From positions 6,909,501 through 6,973,500 of the forward strand of contig OW203987.1 in NCBI GenBank assembly GCA_934047225.1: 64,000 nt of DNA, given 5' to 3'. The notes under the pieces are model-generated. The model was given only the letters and a program-made list of their open reading frames with translations, was not told the DNA's origin and did not search any database. Both the position numbers and the translations under genes were made by a program. This DNA comes from Ypsolopha sequella. Taxonomy: Eukaryota; Arthropoda; Insecta; Lepidoptera; Ypsolophidae. Below are positions 1 through 12,800 of the stretch, piece after piece (within the stretch, counting starts at the first letter, position 1; each line of letters opens with the position of its first letter).

Positions 1-684
1 AATTTTTTATAGCCCTTGTTTGAAGTAGTAAACAATTAAATTTAAATCTAGGGAAATATATTGGTATTATTGGGTATATATACTAGACTATATACACGAT
101 GGAAACACTATTTGATAAAGTTGGCTCCATAGAATAAATTCGCAAAGTTACCTCTTTTCGAGTAATTTTATTCTCTGTTTCCCTACTTTTTTATATAAAT
201 AATTAATTTAATATTATGTTTCATTTACTAAAATAAAGTTCATAGATGACTGGAGCGTTTATACACGATAGTTTTTTATTTAAGAACAATATAATGAAAA
301 TAACAACGAAAAACATTGAAAAAGTGCAAAAGTTTGGTTATTATATTTATTCTTTACACGTAAAGAAAAAGACAGAGACAAAGGCAATCGCTCGGTGCGC
401 CCTTAACAATTTCTTTATTGCTAAAGGTGAGTTAGAAGAAAATACTAATTAGTATTAAGCTCGCCTTTGTACAATAAAGAATTTCATTATTTTCTCGCAA
501 TATTTAACACCAAATAACCCTAGAAAATAGTGCAGCAGGATAATATTGTAAAATAAAAACAATACAGTTACAATAAAAATACAAGTACAAGTGAATTTTC
601 ATTATGATTTTGTGACACGTTTTTGTCTATGGTGAATGGAAATAAAAAATGGCCACGAATCTCTGTAAATAGTTTAAATTCTCA
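1..684. other. Intron sequence downstream of RabGAP1 exon 11
   Basis: Very AT-rich sequence with no exon-like open frame on either strand. The short frame at 246-452 on the plus strand has no recognisable domain. The next RabGAP1 exon, towards the TBC domain, must lie to the left of the window. Confidence 0.5.
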
Positions 685-685
685 C

Positions 686-848
686 CGGAATCCGGCTCGG
701 AGGGCGACGGCGGCGCGGGCGCACTGGTCAGCGGGGACGGCAACAGACTCGACAGTGATAGTCCCAAGTTCAGTCGTGACCGGTCCAGTTCCCCTGACGT
801 CTCGACACTCGCCACTTCGTACTGCAGCTGCCCGAGAGTGTCTATGCT
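686..848 (-). CDS. RabGAP1: RabGAP1 coding exon 11 (linker before TBC domain)
   Basis: Acceptor ends at 849 (ATCGTTCACAG) and the donor is G|GTGAGAAT at 685. The exon reads SIDTLGQLQYEVASVE and then a Ser/Pro-rich stretch, 54 codons plus one base. It starts in phase 0, matching the end of exon 10 (LKE|SID). In human RabGAP1 the same place holds a 'tLYEVvclESe'-type sequence before the TBC domain. The complementary plus strand also reads open and has GTAAGT at 860, but that reading does not connect to anything. Confidence 0.85.
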
Positions 849-3800
849 CTGTGAACGATGTAAGTATGCTAATTACGGTTTAAGAATAAAATATAATAGT
901 TTATTATAATAGTTTTCATGTTATACATTGCTCACGGACACTTCTTACTATAGGTACCCATATACATATAAGCAAAAACTTCATTTATCACTTATAGAAA
1001 AATTATTATATATAACACATTTACACTTAATCGTATATTTATATATGATATCATAAACTAATCATACACATAGATACAATTTACAAAATAAAATAACTGT
1101 TTATATTACTTATAGCACTGGGCGCCCTTTGGCGAAAATAACTTCATAGTGCTTCCGTGTTACGGAGAATTCTAGTATCGGAGCACACATATTCGAATTT
1201 ATTATTATGTGCGAAGTTGTTAGTTTTACAGTCTAAGAATGAATCTGTTAATGTGTCGGAAGCCTGCTTTGGGTATTATTAGTCCCAAATTTTTTTTCTC
1301 TATTTTTGTATTTTAGTAACCCTAGGATAGGCTTAATTAAGTTTTTCTGTAATACTAACCATTTAAGTAAATAAATAAATAAATATTTTGGTTAAAATAT
1401 GGTAGATACATAAGATTGTTGGTGTTATTAAATAATTACTTTATTAAATAATAAAGTTACTTTAATTATCTTTGTCGTCAGCACATCGTAAAATTGGACA
1501 TATCGCTCCGTTTCGCTCGGCTTCCCAAATTTATTTACATGTAAACCTAACACGCTCTTCCTCGCTTCGCTTCGCTCCACTCGCCGTGCACCTAGTTTTG
1601 GTGAACTTGACTTTTGGTGAAAATTTTCGATTTCATACTTTACGATCTGCCCAATTCTACGATCTGCCCAATTCTACGATCTGCCTACGACATCCTGATT
1701 ACAACGACGTTGATGTACAAATCTATTAGTATGTGTAATATATGGTATTAAGCATTAGACAATAATAAAAAAAATAACTTTATGTTTTTCGATATATTTC
1801 GACCTCATCAGTGACGCCGTCATCAGTCGAGTGATGAGGTCGAAATATATCGAAAAATATAAATATAAAATATGTTTTTTTTGTCGCACGTCATTTTTAG
1901 ACATGGTTTAAGTATAAAATTATTTTGTTTGTTAGTTGGGTTTTGTAAAAGGCCCTAGAAAATGCTTTACAGCGAAACCGGGGCTCTACCGCGTAATTCT
2001 CATTTGTATCAACTTCAAGCAAATGCATGCGAAATTCAACGCGTGCAAAAGAGATGGCATGTTAGGCGGGCGTCGTCGCACGCACGACAAATTTCAATCT
2101 CAAGTTGATGTTGATGAAAATGAGAATTACGCGGTAGACCCACTGGTCGGGCATAATAAAGTTTATTGTATATGTGGTTGTGGATAAGTGTTTTTTAAAA
2201 CAATGTTTTATAAAATCCACCAGGTGCCAACAATCACTAGTTTATTTTTTTATTATTATCTAATTCTTAAAACTATAAATAACAGGCTAATATAGCTAAA
2301 ATTATATTTATTCATTTCATGTATATAATAGTTGTATACCCCTCTGTCTGAGCAACACAGATGTTGGTTGAAAATACGAGTAAGTTTTAAGAATCCATTT
2401 TTATAATTTCTAAGATTATAATTCTGAAGGGGGATATTTTCCGACGAATACGCGACAAAGTAGTAAATAAGTAAATCATACCTAAATTATTATTACATAC
2501 GGCTTGAACACTCACGTGTGATTGTTGTTGACTATATGCCAACCGTTTCACCGATACAATTTCGGCATTATCAAGGCGAGTGTCGTTCTTAGGACGACGA
2601 CGCGGCGTTCACCGTCGTTGTCAAACGGGCACTGGCAGCCGCCGATCGGCGAGCTGCACGCATTGCTCGTGCGCTGAGCGTTGGCTGCGTCGTCGATAGG
2701 GGTGGGATGGTGGATGCACTTGATTCCTTTAATTGTTCCAATTGTTTGTTATTAGGGCCGGTTATTAAACAAAACGAACTCACAACATCGTCACTGTCAC
2801 TGGGCACTGTCCTAATGTTGCTCGATCCATCGAGAACCGGTTTCCAAGACGGAGCCAGCTGCCAACCATGATCCCTGTTGAAGTTGGGATTACGACTTAT
2901 CTCGATGGCTTCGTGTATTTTGCGAGGAATGGTATATTTCTCCTTCACTAATACTGTAGCCTTGTCGAAACGGATGAAGTGGGTCGTATCCGAACTTAGT
3001 GCATGTTCTGCTACTGCTGACCCGTTAATGTCCAGTTTATTCATGGATCGAATATGTTCAGACAGTCTTGTGGACACGTTGCGCTTGGTTTCTCCTATGT
3101 AGCTTTTTCCACAATCGCACGGGACGTGAGTGTTCAAGCCGTATGTAATAATAATTTAGTATGTCAGCTCACGCGAGTTTTAATAATATTATAAATCATA
3201 CCTCTTTCAGATTAATGTAGAACTGTTGCACGAGCGGTCTTTTAGAATAATACCAGAATCTCTCTGTGGGCGGGAATATCTTCACTGGCGTTTCGATGAC
3301 CAATCTGTGACAGAAATACCAATAATTCACGTGTCTTTTATTCACGATACATAACTTGAGATAAGATGGCCGATCAAATAAAAACACGACTGTTATTATC
3401 CATCATGTGGTTTTAAAACTATAAATTTATCATCTTTTACTTTTTTATCCATTTATTTGCATTTTTTAGAGTTCCGTAGTCAACAACAAGGAACCCTTAT
3501 AGTTTCGCCATGTCCGTCTGTCTGTCTGTCCGCGGCTTAGCTTAGAGACTATTAGTACTAGAAAGCTGTAATTTGGCATGGGTATACGTATTTATCACGC
3601 CAATAAAGTGGTACAGTAAATTTTTGAAAAAGATTTTTTTTAGGGGATGATTATTTTTTTTCTTGTCTATCCCCTAGTGTGGGGTGTCGTTGGATAGGTA
3701 ATTTAAAAATATTAGGAGTGTGAGAAGATCATTTTTCGATCCAGGGTTCCGTTTGCGAAATATTAAACTTAAAAGTGTTAATTTTTGTTAGAGTCAAGTG

Positions 3801-6800
3801 TCCCCCCCCCTGCCGGCGAAACAGTTGTATTTGGAGACGTAAAAAAAATCACGGCAGTAGTATACATAACGAAATTAAAAAGAAAACTATCACAGCTAAG
3901 TAGGCTTTACAAGTTAACGAGTACAGATCGCGTCAAACTTTTTGTCCCCTCTAAACACAGGGCGATTCGCATCAGCAGGAACAAAATGTATGAGCCGTTC
4001 TCGGGAAGAGCAACTTCCGAGCGGACTAGAAGTCTGGCGCGATCTGTATTATTATAGATAATGGTACGGAACCCTTCGTGCGCGAGTCCGACTCGCACTT
4101 GACCGTTTTTTTTTTCGATTGCCTGCACTTTTTGGAGGCGAGCTAAAATCACACAACGTACCGCAATGGATCAGGAATCCCTCTGATAACTAGGTCCAAC
4201 GCTAGCGACATGTAGGCCGGCGCCCCGTCTCCACTCGCTACGTTGAACGCCGCTAGAGCGGACTCCCCCGCGTTCCATAGAGCGCAGACCGAGCAACAGG
4301 ACCCGCCGGACGAACCGCTCACCTACAAAGTAATTTGGCGTTATTGTAAGGGCGATAGAGTTGAAATTTAAACGAACATAGTTATAAGAGAATGACAAAT
4401 TTCCTGAAATGAAATATATTTATTTATGTAATGTAGGTATATCAGATACATTTATTACAGGTCGGTTTTAATGTAATATAATTAAATAGTATCTGTGTTA
4501 CTACAAAACGGTGTTTAACTTTAGACAGTGTTTAAATCTGTTGTTGTCACCTTTTCTTTCATATCGTAAAAAAGTGACAGCAACAAATTTAAACAATATC
4601 TAAAGTTAAACACCGTTTTGTGGTAAGACCGTAAATGTCTAATAGTTTTATATACAAGGTGACTTTTTGATCATCGTCCAAATTCATACTGGAGGCTTAA
4701 TAAGTGATCAGTATCTTGGATCAGTAACAATTTTTGTGAAATTAGTAAATTGAAACTCCCGAGTGAATCACTATGGGGAGTCGAAATTTCATTTTACGAA
4801 TTTCACCAAAATTGTTATTGATCCATGATACTGATCACTTACCAAGCCACCAGTATGAATTTGGACGATGATCAAAAATTCACCTTGTATATAATAAATC
4901 ATAATATGGGGAAATACACGAAAAATTATAAAGGTTATGTTTACTTAAATTTAATAAAATAATACACTTGAATAAAATAAAAAATACAGGAATAAGGAAT
5001 AAATAATATTATAAATATATGCAATCATCCATCCATCCACCAGCCTAGTTCGTCCACTGCTGGACATAAGCCTTTCCAGGACTTTGCCACTCCCGGCGGT
5101 CATCCTGGAAGAATTGCCCATACTCACACACGCTGGGCAGGCGGGTAGGTGAGCGCGGTACCGGAACCCTCGCACCAGTGACGCCGCTGCTCCTCACCAG
5201 TCTGTTCCATATTAGGCCCGGCTATTAGGGATGGATATACCGCCATCCATCGGTCCCAGACATGGTGGGCCTTTTGGTTTTTTGCCTGTGAGCTGTCCTC
5301 TTACTCTCCCCCGAATAACTTCGAGGGGGTCTCCAAGTAAGATGGTGGTACCTCCACAGTCGAGCGCGGCATCAGCTCTACCACCTGTTAAGCCTAGCCA
5401 AACTTCATAAAATAAAAAGTCGTAACAGAAGTCACGTACAAGTTCTGAACATGCCCTCATACGAGATGCGAACAAAGAAGTATCCACTTCAAAAAGTTCC
5501 TTGTGCTTTCTCTTTTTCACAGAAATAAAAAGTTACATATTTCTAGGTTACCATTTCAAGTAGTCTCATGTCGGAGTGTTTCACGCTGCGGCCTGGAGCC
5601 AGCAGGATGCCGAAGCAACGCTCGATGTATAGACCTCCAGTGTACGGCGCCTGGAACACAGAAATACGGTAAACCACGTTGTAATCAGTGTATGTGTCGT
5701 GGGCAGATCGTGAAGTATGAAATTGAAAAATCTTTCACCAAAATACAAAAATATGTGCGTCGAGCGGAGCGAGGAGGAGCGTGTTAGGTTTACATGTAAA
5801 TAAAAATTGGGGAGCCGAGCGAGGCGAGCCTCCTAGTTTTTACAGAAATATGATATATCTGGGCAGATCATGATATGCTCAATTCTACGTTCTGCTGACG
5901 ACATATGCATTCCATCAATGCAGGTGTGATCTGCGGGTCTACCGCGTAATTCTGATTTGTATCAACTTCAAGCAAATGCATGCGAAATTCCACGCATGCA
6001 AAAGAGATGGCATGTTAGGCGGGCGTCGTCGCACGCACGGCAAATTTCGATCTCAAGTTGATGTTGATGAAAATCAGAATTACGCGGTAGACCCGCTGTT
6101 TGACGATACGCTTCACGTGACTACACCGAAGATCTTATGTAATTTTCCCATGGTGTTACTGTAGTTTCTTACCCAGCCGCCTAGAGGGTTCCATTAGGTA
6201 TAGCAAGGGGAAGTGAGTGAGCAGTCACCATTTTAATTAAATAAATCGGAAAAAAGCTGACGAGGTTCCGTGCAATTATATCATACTCTCTAGAGATCTG
6301 TGGTCTCCACCGACCCCTCAGGGATACAGGCGTGAATTAACACAAGTATGTATGTATGTATGTATCATAAGTCGTGTTCCGTTTTGCGCATCTAAAGCAC
6401 CGGTGCTTCAAAGTGGAAGTTTTGATGGGCATTCTGACCTTGTTTTATTATATAAAAAAATAAAGTATTAATACAGTGCTTAAATTTGTTATGTTGGTCA
6501 TAATTACACGCGACGGTTTGATTTAAACAAAACGGAACGCATCCAAACCTGAGGGTCCTCGGTATCTGGTTGTGCGTTATTAGAGACTTGCTGCACGTTG
6601 ATAGTGACTTGCTTGTCAATGCCGCCGCGCAGCTTGAAGCCCAGGCGCTCTTTTGGTACGTGGCTGAATGTACCCTGGAAATTATACTTTTGTCAGGAAA
6701 TTCTCCAAATTATCACTATATTGCTGCATTGTGAGCATAACATGTTACAGTGCAATCAAAACGTCAAGCAGTTACTAGCATAGGTGGTGGCGGAATGATC

Positions 6801-9800
6801 TCTTCTACAAGTGGGGCAACTATAGGGGGCGCTGGCTATGAGAGATGACTCCAAAGGTAAACCTCACCTTAGCGTCAGATTCCTTGATGTCGATGGTACA
6901 CTCCAACACATGCATCAGTTGCATCGGCGGTGGCGGCACGATCCCCTCTATAAGTGAGCCCGTCATGGAAGGCGCTGCACTCAGCTCTCCGACTATAGAC
7001 GAGGCCATGGAGCGAGGGATGCGCTCGAAGGCTTTGGCGAAGCAACCTGTTTAATAAAAATAAAGACATTGTACATAGTTATTTGTCATAATTAAAATCC
7101 TATAAATTAAACCTAAATTAAAGGAGCCTATATCCATACTAATAATAATGTAGTAAAAAAGTCGTGTCTTATTATACTAAGGCCAAAAACATTTTTTTTT
7201 TTGGATTTTAGTTTGTCTGTTCCGCTTTAACTGGAGAACCACTAAACGGATTTAGATGCAGTTTTCTTTCTTATCATCGCATCGTAATGACCCTGGTCAA
7301 TTTTTCTGAGCAAGTCATAATTACACGGGTGTATAGGCTATAATGGGTTGACAAAATAGCCGCCAAGCCGAAAACTTCCGAAGACAATTCCACGCGGGCG
7401 AAGGGAAGCGAAGTAGTGTATATCATGTACGGCAGACATTTTGGAGGCTATCAAACCAGCATCCATCCATCAGCCCGTATTCGTCCACTGCTGGACATAG
7501 GCCTCCCCAATATTACGCCGCTCTTGGCGGTTCTCAGTCATCCTCATCCAGCCGCCACCCGCAACGTCGTTCAGATCGTCAGTCCAGCGGGCACGTTGGC
7601 GGCCTCCGCTGCGCCTTGCTGTACGTGGTCTCCATTCCAATGCCTTACGGCCCCAACGACTATCACGTCGGCGACAAATATGGCCAGTCCACTGCTACTT
7701 CAACTTACTGATTCGGCAGGCTATGTCGGTCACCTTCGATCTCTGACGGATATCTTCGTTTCGGATTTTATCCATCAGAGATATCCCAAGCATAGCCCGC
7801 TCCATAGCTCGTTGAGCGACCTTAAATCGGCGGATCAAGCCTTTGGTAAGAGACCACGTCTCAGCATTATTGCTGAGAGTAATAACAGGGCAAAGTAGCC
7901 AAATATCACAAAATGTTTTATGATATAAAATTACTTTCGATCCAAGAAATCACTTGTGTATATAGGTAGATAAGTATGTTAACCTAAATTATGTTTGCCC
8001 GCTATTTGTATCTTTGTTTGTGTAGCATGCAAAGGTCGAAGGAAAAAACAAACACTTCAGTTTACATATGAAATTGCAGTTTTCTATAGAGAATTTGAAG
8101 GAAACTCCAAAGTACATTCAATTTTTGCATTTTTTTTAGTAATGACAAATCTAAATTATGTATTTTTTTTGTGAGTGAATGAGACAACATTAAGCTAACA
8201 GCAACATTAGTATATTTTTTAAAGGGTCAGCTGAAAAAAATTATTACGAATCTTATCGTGAAATTGGATGGCATTTAGGACGAAGTTTTTGAAAATTTAA
8301 TTTTGGTCATCAAACTGACAATAAAAACAAAATTTTATACGTAGATGTAAAACATTCAAATAAAAACCAAATAATTGAAATAGCTATTGAATTACAGGGA
8401 TTATGAACTCATGAACCTGTAAGAAAATTTCGGCAATTTCATATGTAAAGACCTATTATTTTTATAGCTAAAGATAATTAGGCATAAATACATATTTGAT
8501 ATCCTAACATGGCAAAAACCTTTTATAATTCACGTTTTGAAATATGTAGTATGTTTAGGTGGAAACATAATATATTAAAACATGAATATATTAAGTATTT
8601 AAGTATGTATACGTACTTATTTATTTACGTATTTTTTTTGTATTTATATGTATTATTTTATGTTAAATATAAAATATATATTAGGTTATTATGTTAATTA
8701 ATATTACATTTTGGTTAAAATTTGCTTTTTTCTTAGCATTAACGCTACCCTTTTTATCGTTAACATCTTTTTCATTCCACCCAAAGGTTGCCTGGAAGAT
8801 ATTGCTATTAGCAATAAGTGCCACCTTTGAACACAATGCCTGTCTTTTATGTGAAAATGTGTTGTAAATTATGTTTGTAAAGGAACAAAAAGTGTAATAA
8901 ATAAAAAAATAACACAAAAATAACTTACCTACTTAAATTCAAGAGAAAAATAACAGCGATCTGAGAAACTCTTTTGGCTCTATATAATTTTTAAAGACGA
9001 AGAGACTATGATAGTGTATTCTGTACAGTTTCTATTAATGAGTAAACCAGCGGGCCTATTATGTATCTCTAGTTGCCTTCTGGACTGGGTGTCTATCATG
9101 AAAAACATAGATATACTATCGAATTCCGATGTCCGTGCCCGTTTGACAACGACGGTGAACGCCGCGTCGTCGTCCTAAGAACGACACTCGCCTTGATAAT
9201 GCCGAAATTGTATCGGTGAAACGGTTGGCATATAGTCAACAACAATCACACGTGAGTGTTCAAGCCGTATGTAATAATAATTTAGTATGTTAGCTCACGC
9301 GAGTTTTAATAATATTATCCTAAGGATATGTTCGCACTTGAAGTGACGACACAGTTCGTAAATAGTTCAACACCCACTAAAAGCAATTTTGAAAGTTTAG
9401 TTTTTATCTATGTTTTTGACGATAGGCACCCTGTCCAGTTGGCAACCTAAGATACAGAATAGGGGGGCTGGGCACATGAATGATAGCCGTTCCCTGTTAC
9501 TAAGCTCAACATAAAATTCATGTAACTGCCTGCGTAATTTTATTATGTGTGTAGCTTTTAATTTAGTTTGCTCAAATAATTATACTTGTATATTTTTTTT
9601 AATGCAGGTTAAATTGAAATAAAAATAGAGGCGGGCAATGTTTTTATAATGTAAATGTGCGCTTCCCAAATCTGATTTAGGACCTCGTCATTGTTTCCGA
9701 ACGGATTTGAGAAAAAGCAGTTGAACACAACTACCTATAGAATAGAACAATTTCTTTTCAATGCAAGTGCTCGTGAAGGCCCACTTTTTATGCATCAAAA

Positions 9801-12800
9801 CCGAACAGAAAGTCGATTATTTTGCCCTAGGGCTTTATTATATATATTTTTTTTATTTATTTACGAGAAGTTCGCTAACCTGCAACTTTTCCTGTGTACC
9901 ATAAATTTTATACTTTTTTTTCCACTGTTTAACGGCTCTGGATACAGTCATTTTGAGCCAATCATAATTTAAAGTTCACAAGATTACATTTGTTTTATTT
10001 CCTCACACTATGCATTGAAAAACGTAGTATGATACACGGGCGTAAGAGCAATAACAAATTACTCGCTAAACTCGTGTTTTAAATCGTCCTACTATTATAT
10101 TTAAAACAGTAGGTTACAATAGATATTGGTATCGATTCGGCATAACACATCTTAACTTATTTGACAGAACTAACCTTATTTTAAGTGTCCTGTCTTTTTC
10201 TTTCTTTATCGAAAAGACAAGGACAGAACGCTTAAATTAAGTTTAGTCCTGTTAAATAAGTTAAGATGTGCTTCACCGAATCGGTACCAATAAAAACTAA
10301 TTTCCACTGAAAGTTTCCTTGTAATGTGGAAAACTAGGCTCTTTCTCAAAAACATAAGACTTAAAGAAATTAATTGTACCTTATCTCTCCTATACTTACA
10401 TCAAAGCCTTTTTAAATCATAATATTTATCTACAAGGAAGTTCATGAAAATATTATTCTTTGCACATTCTAACTAAAATTTGCATTTGATTTTTTACCTT
10501 AATCTTGATGAAATTACAAAAGCCAATCTCTTGTTTAAAATACGAATCTCCGCTATAACATGAACTTTTGTTTTTGTGACAAATCATGCGTATTAAGGAC
10601 AATAAGTGGGCGGATACAGCCATCTGTAAGCCCAGTTATTTCATATTAGCAGACTAAAATGCCAAGGTCGTCATTCATTTTTCTACATCACTGGTTCAGC
10701 TATTTACATATTGTTTGTTTAATCAATCTGAATGATCTTACTGGGTCACCGTCAACTTCAAATTTCAAAACTGTAGAATTTCCAAAAACTTAACACATTC
10801 ATCACTAATTTATTATTTAAGTACTGGGTAAAACTTTAATGTATGCACATAATTCACTGTCACTTTCAAATCCAGCACAGCACACGTCCTCTCGTCAAAT
10901 TCCACCACAAAAATAAACTAAGTTATCTCAAAAACACGCGTCCACCGACGCGTCGCGCCGTTATCTGAGTAAAACTAAATGTAAAGTATGCTAAAGCAAT
11001 GTTTCTCAAAGTGGTACACATGCAACCCCGGTGGTACACTAGTTAAGAAGATATGTAAAAGTTTTGGCGTCCCTGTTACTGCATATGCGAAAAAACCCTC
11101 AGTGCGAGAGGGTCGGATTTGTGGAAAAGTAGCAAAAAGTCGATTTTTTATTAATATAAAATGTACTAGTTGCTATCAAAATTTCGTTTAACCAGGCCCT
11201 AGATACCGTTAAAACCCATCTAATAAAATATAATTGCAGTCCATATGTTATTCTATATTGTCAAACCAGGAGAAATGGTGTTGAAAAGGGCCTCATTTCA
11301 ATAAATATTTCTATCGAGCCGAATTTGTCCAATCGCGTTTCTGTTTAATAGATCCCTAGAAAAGGATACCAAAAATAATATACTATTTTATCAAAATAAT
11401 ACATTATTTACTGAAGTAGATATGCAAGTTCTAAAAGTGTCGATTTTTTCAGTAGCGCCTTAAAAGTTCGCGTGCGGTAAAATTTACGCAATGACAGTAA
11501 ATCAAAAGACTGATGCTTCACGAAAACAGCGTCTAAAACGGCCTAAAATAACCCTAACATCAATACAATTAGTGACAGCTGTTAATTGTTATTACTGAAC
11601 AATCCCAAAACCCTCAAAAGAGGTTAAATAAAATAACTTTTCCAAAACGAGTATAACGTGTATTATCTTTGAAATGAAGTATGAAAATTACAAAAAAACT
11701 TCTATATCGTGATGTATTGTATATGTTACGCCATCTAGTGTTAATTTTAACAGATACTACACTTAACAATTACCAGTTGTATTTTTAGGGTTTCGAAACC
11801 CAGGCGTAGCTAAGTTAAGAAGAAACCTTGGTCATTTCGTCATGTTTTGTAGTTACACTCAGTCTCAGAATCCAATTGACCTACAGTGCTGAAAGGCGTA
11901 GTAACAGAAGTCATTTTTCTTTTTTTTTGCGTTATCCACGGTGTTAGACGCTTATTTCTTTTGTACAATTTTGTTGTTTTCGAATTTTATTTATTTATTT
12001 ATTTTTATTAAAAAATATATATACATTATACATAACAGTGTATCGGAAACCTTTTGAGGTTTTTATGTACACTCAGTTTCAACATACGTCTAATAACATT
12101 ATTTCAACTGACTGTCTCCTAGATACTTAAATAACATTGCTCAACTTAGCTTATAAAACACAAAAACAAAATCGAGGGTAGAACTACACGCCACTAAGTA
12201 ACACAGTCGCAAACTGTTTGGAATGCAGAATAACAAAATAAGGCACGTTCGTAGATATCAATTACATTCATTCTTAATGCTACTATTTTAAGGACTAGTT
12301 GAGATTACCACCAGCTTATTACAATAAGTTTGCCTTATTAGATATAAATGGAGTAGGGTCGAAAGATCTTGAAAAATAATTTTGAAATGCCTTGAAATAT
12401 TTTGCAATTTTACGTCTCACTGAAGAAGAATTTATGAAACTTTAAAAAAAAAGTCACCACGCCCTCCCTCATTTCTAAAAGCATTTAAAAAATGTGAGAT
12501 ATGTATTTAAAAATTGTTTTGGAAACAGGGTCTACCGCGTAATTCTGATTTTCATCAACATCAACTTGAGATTGAAATTTGACGTGCGTGCAAAAGAGAT
12601 GGCATGTTAGGCGGGCGTCGTCGCACGCACGTCAAATTTCAATCTCAAGTTGATGTTGATGAAAATCAGAATTACGTGGTAGACTCGCCGGTCACGTGGA
12701 ATTTTGAAAAATTTTGAAATTTTAAGCACTTATTGGGAAAAACTCATGGTTGCAGCGATTCTAAAAATCTATGAAGAAAAATTTATTTGAAAATACCTGG

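Noticed and set aside
623..883. Plus-strand open frame with GTAAGT at 860 that looks like an exon
   Set aside because: The complementary strand reads as RabGAP1 exon 11 with matching phase, good acceptor and donor and family-like sequence; the plus-strand reading connects to nothing.
7416..7898. Plus-strand 160-codon frame
   Set aside because: It is the antisense of an RTE LINE C-terminus; the minus strand carries the conserved protein motifs.
8509..8917. Hydrophobic short frames resembling membrane peptides
   Set aside because: They are low-complexity AT-rich DNA with Tyr/Ile/Phe/Leu runs and no start context or neighbours.
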